Assembly: GCA_036365145.1 (NCBI GenBank)
Contig: JAEOAD010001413.1
Coordinates: forward strand, 1,011,001-1,075,000
Direction: 5' to 3'
DNA from: Orientallactaga sibirica
Taxonomy: Eukaryota; Chordata; Mammalia; Rodentia; Dipodidae
Length of the DNA stretch: 64,000 bases
Each line of letters opens with the position of its first letter. Within the stretch, counting starts at the first letter, position 1. The notes beneath the pieces were generated by a model. That model ran no database searches and was not told where the DNA came from. It was given only the letters and a program-made list of their open reading frames with translations. Shown here one piece after another: positions 60,005 through 64,000 of the stretch. Position numbers and translations under genes: made by a program.

Positions 60005-61131
60005 AAAATTTATGGTTTTATAACAAACCACACTGTGACCAAAAACTAACAATCATCTTCTGGACCCCATCACTCAAAAGCTCGGCTTTTCAATGGTAAT
60101 TCACTGAGATCTGCAGAGTGTCAGTGTGACCAGGCTGCTTCTGAGGACAGATGGCCACCCACACACCTCTCATAAAGTCAGTCGCCCACTGAACACACAC
60201 ACCGCGCCACCTTCCTGGGAGCTGAGAACAGACCCCATGCTGTCCTGAGGACACAGCAGGGGACCTGCATGGCACTGAGTCTAGGGTCACAGAAAGTACT
60301 ATATTAATCTGATTCCCGGGACCGGCAAAGGGTGGCTCTGACTTCGGCCAACACAGGATTAAACACAGCAGTACCAACAGCAACTCCCGCCAAACTCCCA
60401 GACACAGGACCAGTGCATGCGGGCCTCTTCCCCAGACCCTTATTAGTTTCCCAAAACCCTCCCAGCTCATCTGCCTCATACCCGGGCATCCCCAGATACA
60501 GACAGGCAAGGCCGTAAGAAGGCTTCCTCCAAGCCTGGCACTCTGTGTCCGACAAGCAGCGGGTGACATTTGCTGGCTACAGTGATCATGGCTGGGGGTC
60601 ACAGTGGCAATGAATCTACACCAGGAAGCGGCCAGGTTCCACAAGGTGTTTCCCCGGGGCCATCCACCACACCCCACTTCAATCTCCAACTGCTAGGTGA
60701 CCCAGAGCCACCCCAAGCTCATCTCGGGCCACCTCTGGACAGTGGTCCATTCTGAGTTCCCATGTAGCCTCCCTGTGATTTCAAGCTAAGAATTCACCTC
60801 CCTACACAGCTGGGGTCTGCATAGCCCCCATAGGGCTGCATGTAGTTACCACTGAATAAACTAAGAGCCCAAGCCAGGACCGATCCAAGGTCGGTGCCCA
60901 GGAAATGAGACCTGGTTTGGGAGTGGGGGGAGGGGGGACAATTAAAGTCACCGTTTGTCACCAGTATACATAAACTGGCTACAATATGTAGATTTGGTCC
61001 TGCAAGCCATGTGTCTCTTCCCTTCTGCACTCCTGGAACCGAACATCATAGCCCTGGCTAGGTCCAGAGCTGGAAAAGTTAAGATGAGGGGAACGAAAGG
61101 TTCTGGAGTTAAAAGAAAATAGTGGGTTCAA
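60005..61131. other. Unique sequence, longest open frame of the window, no gene accepted
   Basis: 1.1 kb without recognisable repeats. A 199-codon minus-strand frame (60090-60689) lies here. Its translation is rich in Trp, Cys and Gly with one short hydrophobic stretch and no recognisable domain; no homologous family is recalled. Confidence 0.4.
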
Positions 61132-61298
61132 GCCAGGCATGGTGGCAGATGCCTTTAATGCCAACACTCAGGAGGCAGAAGTAAGAGGATCACTGTGAGT
61201 TCGAGGCCAGAGGTGGGAGGATCACTGGGAGTGCGAGGCCACCCTGAGAGTACACAGTGAATTCCAGGTCAGCCTGGGCGAGACCCTACCTCAAAAAA
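61132..61298 (+). mobile_element. B1 SINE with an internal tandem duplication
   Basis: GCCAGGCATGGTGGCAGATG to CCCTACCTCAAAAAAAA. The segment AGGATCACTGTGAGTTCGAGG (61185-61206 region) is repeated at 61216-61240 as AGGATCACTGGGAGTGCGAG. Confidence 0.92.
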
Positions 61299-61299
61299 A

Positions 61300-61590
61300 A
61301 GATCTGCAGGGGCAGTGGGTAAAAGCACTTACTGTGCAAGCCTGGCAATACTGGTTCAGCTCTCCAGAACCCAGATAAAGCCGGATGTGGTAGCTCACAT
61401 CTAATCCTGTGCTTACGGTGAGATGGGAGGCAGAGACAGAGGAATCCCAGAAGCCCGCCCACAGGTAGCACAGCAGTGAACAGAGACCCTGCCTCAAACA
61501 AGGGGGAGACAAGGACTGACTGACACCCAACCTTGTCCTCTGACTCCACACACGCCACGGCAGGCTCACACCTGCACTCGCACAGACACA
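61300..61590 (+). mobile_element. B4-class SINE
   Basis: GATCTGCAGGGGCAGTGGGT, GGTTCAGCTCTCCAGAACC, GAGACCCTGCCTCAAACAAG, CAACCTTGTCCTCTGACTCC, CA-rich. AAAGATCTGCAG occurs at its start and again at 61806-61818, probably its target-site duplication; this B4 would then have contained the later B1 at 61607-61789. Confidence 0.8.
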
Positions 61591-61606
61591 CACGGAGATC
61601 TTTTTT

Positions 61607-61789
61607 TTGGTTTTTTTTTTTGTTTTGTTTTTGTTTTTTTTTTTTAGTTTTTTGAGGTAGGGTCTCACTCTAGCTCAGGCTGACCTGGAATTCACTATGT
61701 AGTCTCAGGGTGGCCTTGAACTCATGGCGATCTTCCTCCCTCTGCCTCCCGAGTGCTGGGACTAAAGGCGTGCGCCACCACCCCCAGCT
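61607..61789 (-). mobile_element. B1 SINE inserted at the end of a B4-class SINE
   Basis: Long T tail, TTTTTTGAGGTAGGGTCTCA to GCGTGCGCCACCACCCCCAG. Target-site duplication CACGGAGATCTTTTTT at 61591-61606 and 61790-61805. Confidence 0.96.
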
Positions 61790-61854
61790 CACGGAGATCT
61801 TTTTTTAAAGATCTGCAGAGGAAAAAGAGATAAAGGGAGGGAGGGAGGCAGAGG

Positions 61855-61920
61855 ATTGAACTCAGGGCCTCCCACAGAGTGGTCAAGCACTCTATGGCTG
61901 AGCTACATCCCCCCAGCCCA
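61855..61920 (-). mobile_element. ID-like SINE
   Basis: GAACTCAGGGCCTCCCACAG, GTCAAGCACTCTATGGCTGA, GCTACATCCCCCCAGCCC: the reverse complement of an ID core. A GGGAGGGAGG purine patch precedes it. Confidence 0.75.
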
Positions 61921-62612
61921 GAAAGGCAAAATTCTCAGGCACTAATAAAAACCCCAGTGAACTCCACCACGGGCTCCAAAGTCCAAGTCTCTCCCGACTC
62001 TAGCATCAATCTTTTGCCCAGATGCTCAAGGAGAATTCTTATGGGTCCTCTCAACCCCTTGATGATTTTCTACCCATTCCTCAAAAATCCCTCATAGCCC
62101 ACCATCTCCCATAAGAAGCACAGCCTCTTCTCCTCCCTGGGCTTCCTCCTTCTACCCTATCCCTACATAGCAGGCCACACTCTGCATTGGGTAAGCCTAC
62201 CTCTCCCCCCCAGCCCACACCACCCCCAGCATCCCTTGCTTCCCTAGATCCATTCGAATGCTTGTGCAGCCAGACAATGACATCACCATCACAAAAATAT
62301 CCTAGGTACTTTCTTGGAGCTAATGAAGAAGTAGAGAAAGCATGCAGGCTATGAAGGCCACTGCTCTGCAGTGGGGCTGGCTGGCTGCCAGGCCCATGTG
62401 AAAACTTCTGGGGGACTGGCTAGTGTGACACATTCCTCCAGCACACATCTGAGCTGTTCTTGCTCTGGATTGTCTCCGACATTTGTCGGGCTCTGACAAT
62501 TAAGCAGCAAGTGCTTTCCTTGTTCCAGTGGGGAAGTTTCTTCCCTTTCAGGCTGTGAGTAGATTCAGAAAGAATTCCTGTCAAAGAATTGTTCTGTACG
62601 ATTCTATTTTTA
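61921..62612. other. Unique region, possible conserved element at ~62450-62600
   Basis: Repeat-free. The end part contains the hairpin-capable CCGACATTTGTCGG at about 62477-62490 followed by GCTCTGACAATTAAGCAGC. No exon signal. Confidence 0.35.
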
Positions 62613-62627
62613 AAATGTGGATTTCAG

Positions 62628-62770
62628 CCGGGTGTGGTGACGCACGCCTTTAATCCCAGCACTCGGGAGGCAGAGGTAGGAGGATCTCCATGAGTTCGAG
62701 GCCACCCTGAGACTACATAGTTAATTCCAGGTCAGCCTGGGCTGGAGTGATACCCTACCTCGAAAAAAAA
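62628..62770 (+). mobile_element. B1 SINE
   Basis: CCGGGTGTGGTGACGCACGC to CTACCTCGAAAAAAAAA; GTTAATTCC. TGTGGATTTCAG at about 62616-62627 and 62773-62784 is the target-site duplication. Confidence 0.96.
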
Positions 62771-62871
62771 ATTGTGGATTTCAGTGAACACCAAGGACCC
62801 TACAGAGGAGGACCCTCAGGAAAATAGGGACAAGAGATGAGAGGATACAAGATTATACCTTATGTAAAAAA

Positions 62872-62892
62872 AAAATATATATATATATATAA
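62872..62892. repeat. (TA)n microsatellite
   Basis: About ten TA units after an A run. Confidence 0.9.
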
Positions 62893-62904
62893 ATAGAAAA
62901 GTGA

Positions 62905-63105
62905 AAGTGCTAGAGAGATGGTAATAGTTAAGACACTTGGCTACAAAGCCTAAGGACCCAGGTTCAATTCCCCAGGACCCACATAAGCCAGATGCACAAG
63001 GTGACACATGCCTCTGGAGTTCATTTGCTGTGGCTGAAGGCCCTGGCATGCCCACTCTCTCTATCTGCCTTTCTCTCCCCCCCTTCCCAATAAATCCATA
63101 AATAC
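62905..63105 (+). mobile_element. Dip-type SINE
   Basis: GTGCTAGAGAGATGGTAATA to CCCAATAAATCCATAAATAC; B box intact, A box damaged. Confidence 0.9.
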
Positions 63106-63129
63106 TGAAAAGAATGTGAATTTATGAGT

Positions 63130-63216
63130 GGGGAGCTAGGGATATAAACATCGTCAGTACTGCTTGCCTATTAGGCATGAAACAAGTCATGGGTTTGATC
63201 CCCAATTCTATTTTGA
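63130..63216 (+). mobile_element. ID-like SINE
   Basis: GGGGAGCTAGGGATATAAAC, CTTGCCTATTAGGCATGAAA, GGGTTTGATCCCCAATTC. Confidence 0.65.
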
Positions 63217-63231
63217 AAAAGTGAATATTTA

Positions 63232-63384
63232 GGGGCTGGAGAGATAGCTCAGTGGTTAAGGTACTTGCCTGCAAAGCCTAACAACCTGGGTTTGATTCCC
63301 CAGGATCCACGTAAAGCCAGATGCACAAAGTGGTAGATACATCTGGAGTTTGTTTACAGTGACTCAAAGTCCTACCATCTTTCT

Positions 63385-63438
<54 letters not shown>

Positions 63439-63460
63439 TTGCAAATAAATATTTTTAAAA
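63232..63460 (+). mobile_element. Dip-type SINE with expanded (CT)n tract
   Basis: GGGGCTGGAGAGATAGCTCA to GCAAATAAATATTTTTAAAA. The pyrimidine tract includes about (CT)25 at 63390-63437. Confidence 0.94.
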
Positions 63461-63625
63461 GTGAATTTTTGTTTTATGTACTGTAAATAAAACCATGCAT
63501 ATTTGAACCAATCTACTCAAAGAAGAAATTTAATGATAAGAATACAAATGAAACATTCATTTAGTAAGTTTCCAAAGAGAAGACATTTTAATAGCATTTT
63601 CCTACCTCCCCCAATATTAAGGATC

Positions 63626-63710
63626 AGGTTTGGGTTGGTGTGAATGCCAACTGTTAATGCTTGCCTAGCATGGAAAAGGCCTTTAGGTTCAATCTCTAGT
63701 ACTGCAAAAA
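63626..63710 (+). mobile_element. Old ID-like SINE
   Basis: AATGCTTGCCTAGCATGGAA and TAGGTTCAATCTCTAGTACT, then A-rich. Confidence 0.6.
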
Positions 63711-63719
63711 TTGAAAAAT

Positions 63720-63798
63720 GGGACTGGGGAGATGATTCAGTCTGTAAAGTGTCTTCTTTGCAAGCATAAGTACGAAGGTTTGATCCCCAGATCTCATG
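63720..63798 (+). mobile_element. tRNA-like SINE head (ID or B4 class)
   Basis: GGGACTGGGGAGATGATTCA ... AAGGTTTGATCCCCAGATCT. Its continuation is blocked by the next element. Confidence 0.65.
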
Positions 63799-63799
63799 A

Positions 63800-63808
63800 T
63801 TTAAATAT

Positions 63809-63839
<31 letters not shown>

Positions 63840-64000
63840 TTTCAGAGAGAAAATGAGGCAGAAAAAGAGAAAGAATGGGCACACCAAGACCTCTAGCCAC
63901 TGCAAATGAACTCCAAATGCATGCACCACTTTGTGCATTGGCTTTGGTGGGTACTGGGGAATTGAACCTGGATCCTTAGGCTTCACAGGCAAGCGTCTTG
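63800..64000 (-). mobile_element. Dip-type SINE, cut by the window end
   Basis: (TTTA)n tail at 63801-63841, GAGAGAAAATGAGGCAGA, body as far as CACAGGCAAGCGTCTTG. The head lies beyond 64000. Confidence 0.92.

Noticed and set aside
60090..60689. Longest open frame of the window, 199 codons on the minus strand in repeat-free DNA
   Set aside because: No recognisable domain, unusual excess of Trp and Cys, no splice or promoter context. A frame of this length is expected about once by chance in 128 kb of two-strand sequence of this composition. Lack of conservation on alignment would settle it.

Overview
This window looks like non-coding mammalian nuclear DNA, intergenic or from a large intron, from a rodent of the Myodonta branch. 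A jerboa-like (Dipodoidea) genome fits best. Four things point there. There are dozens of B1 SINEs carrying the internal 29-bp-type duplication of muroid and dipodoid B1. There is an equally abundant tRNA-derived SINE with Pol III boxes, a pyrimidine tract and a TAAA tail that matches my memory of the jerboa Dip family rather than murine B2. ID and ID/B1 chimeric (B4-class) SINEs are common. There are ORR1-type MaLR LTRs. The species is inferred; no search was possible.

I find no protein-coding exon, tRNA, rRNA or snRNA gene that I can defend. Every long open frame is either antisense to, or part of, a SINE, LTR or L1, or lies in unique sequence with no recognisable domain. The longest is 199 codons at 60090-60689 on the minus strand, which is about what chance gives in 128 kb of GC-moderate sequence read on two strands.

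Layout. 1-9 kb: a degenerate 77-bp minisatellite, an ORR1-like solo LTR, a Tigger/MER2 fossil, a three-copy tandem repeat, scattered SINEs. 9-15 kb: mostly unique sequence with a tail-to-tail inverted SINE pair and a Z-DNA-prone CG/TG tract. 15-23 kb: a dense SINE thicket with serial insertions into the same target sites. 23.6-25.6 kb: a complete but non-coding MaLR element (LTR-internal-LTR) that landed inside an older B4 SINE. 26-36 kb: SINEs alternating with unique islands, one of which (29.5-30.3 kb) resembles a conserved enhancer. 36.2-45.1 kb: two head-to-tail copies of a 4.4-kb block, about 99% identical by eye; this is a very recent tandem duplication or an uncollapsed haplotype in the assembly. 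45-54 kb: SINEs, a MER5A fossil, an ORR1-like LTR and L1 remains. 54-64 kb: a 202-nt pure purine run, several AT-rich homeodomain-motif islands that look like conserved non-coding elements, and more nested SINEs.

No genes act together here. What can be read is transposition history, through nesting and target-site duplications, plus a handful of candidate regulatory islands left between the repeats. 'Dip-type', 'B1', 'B4-class', 'ID/B1 chimera', 'MaLR' and similar names are given from recalled consensus sequences, not from a database comparison.
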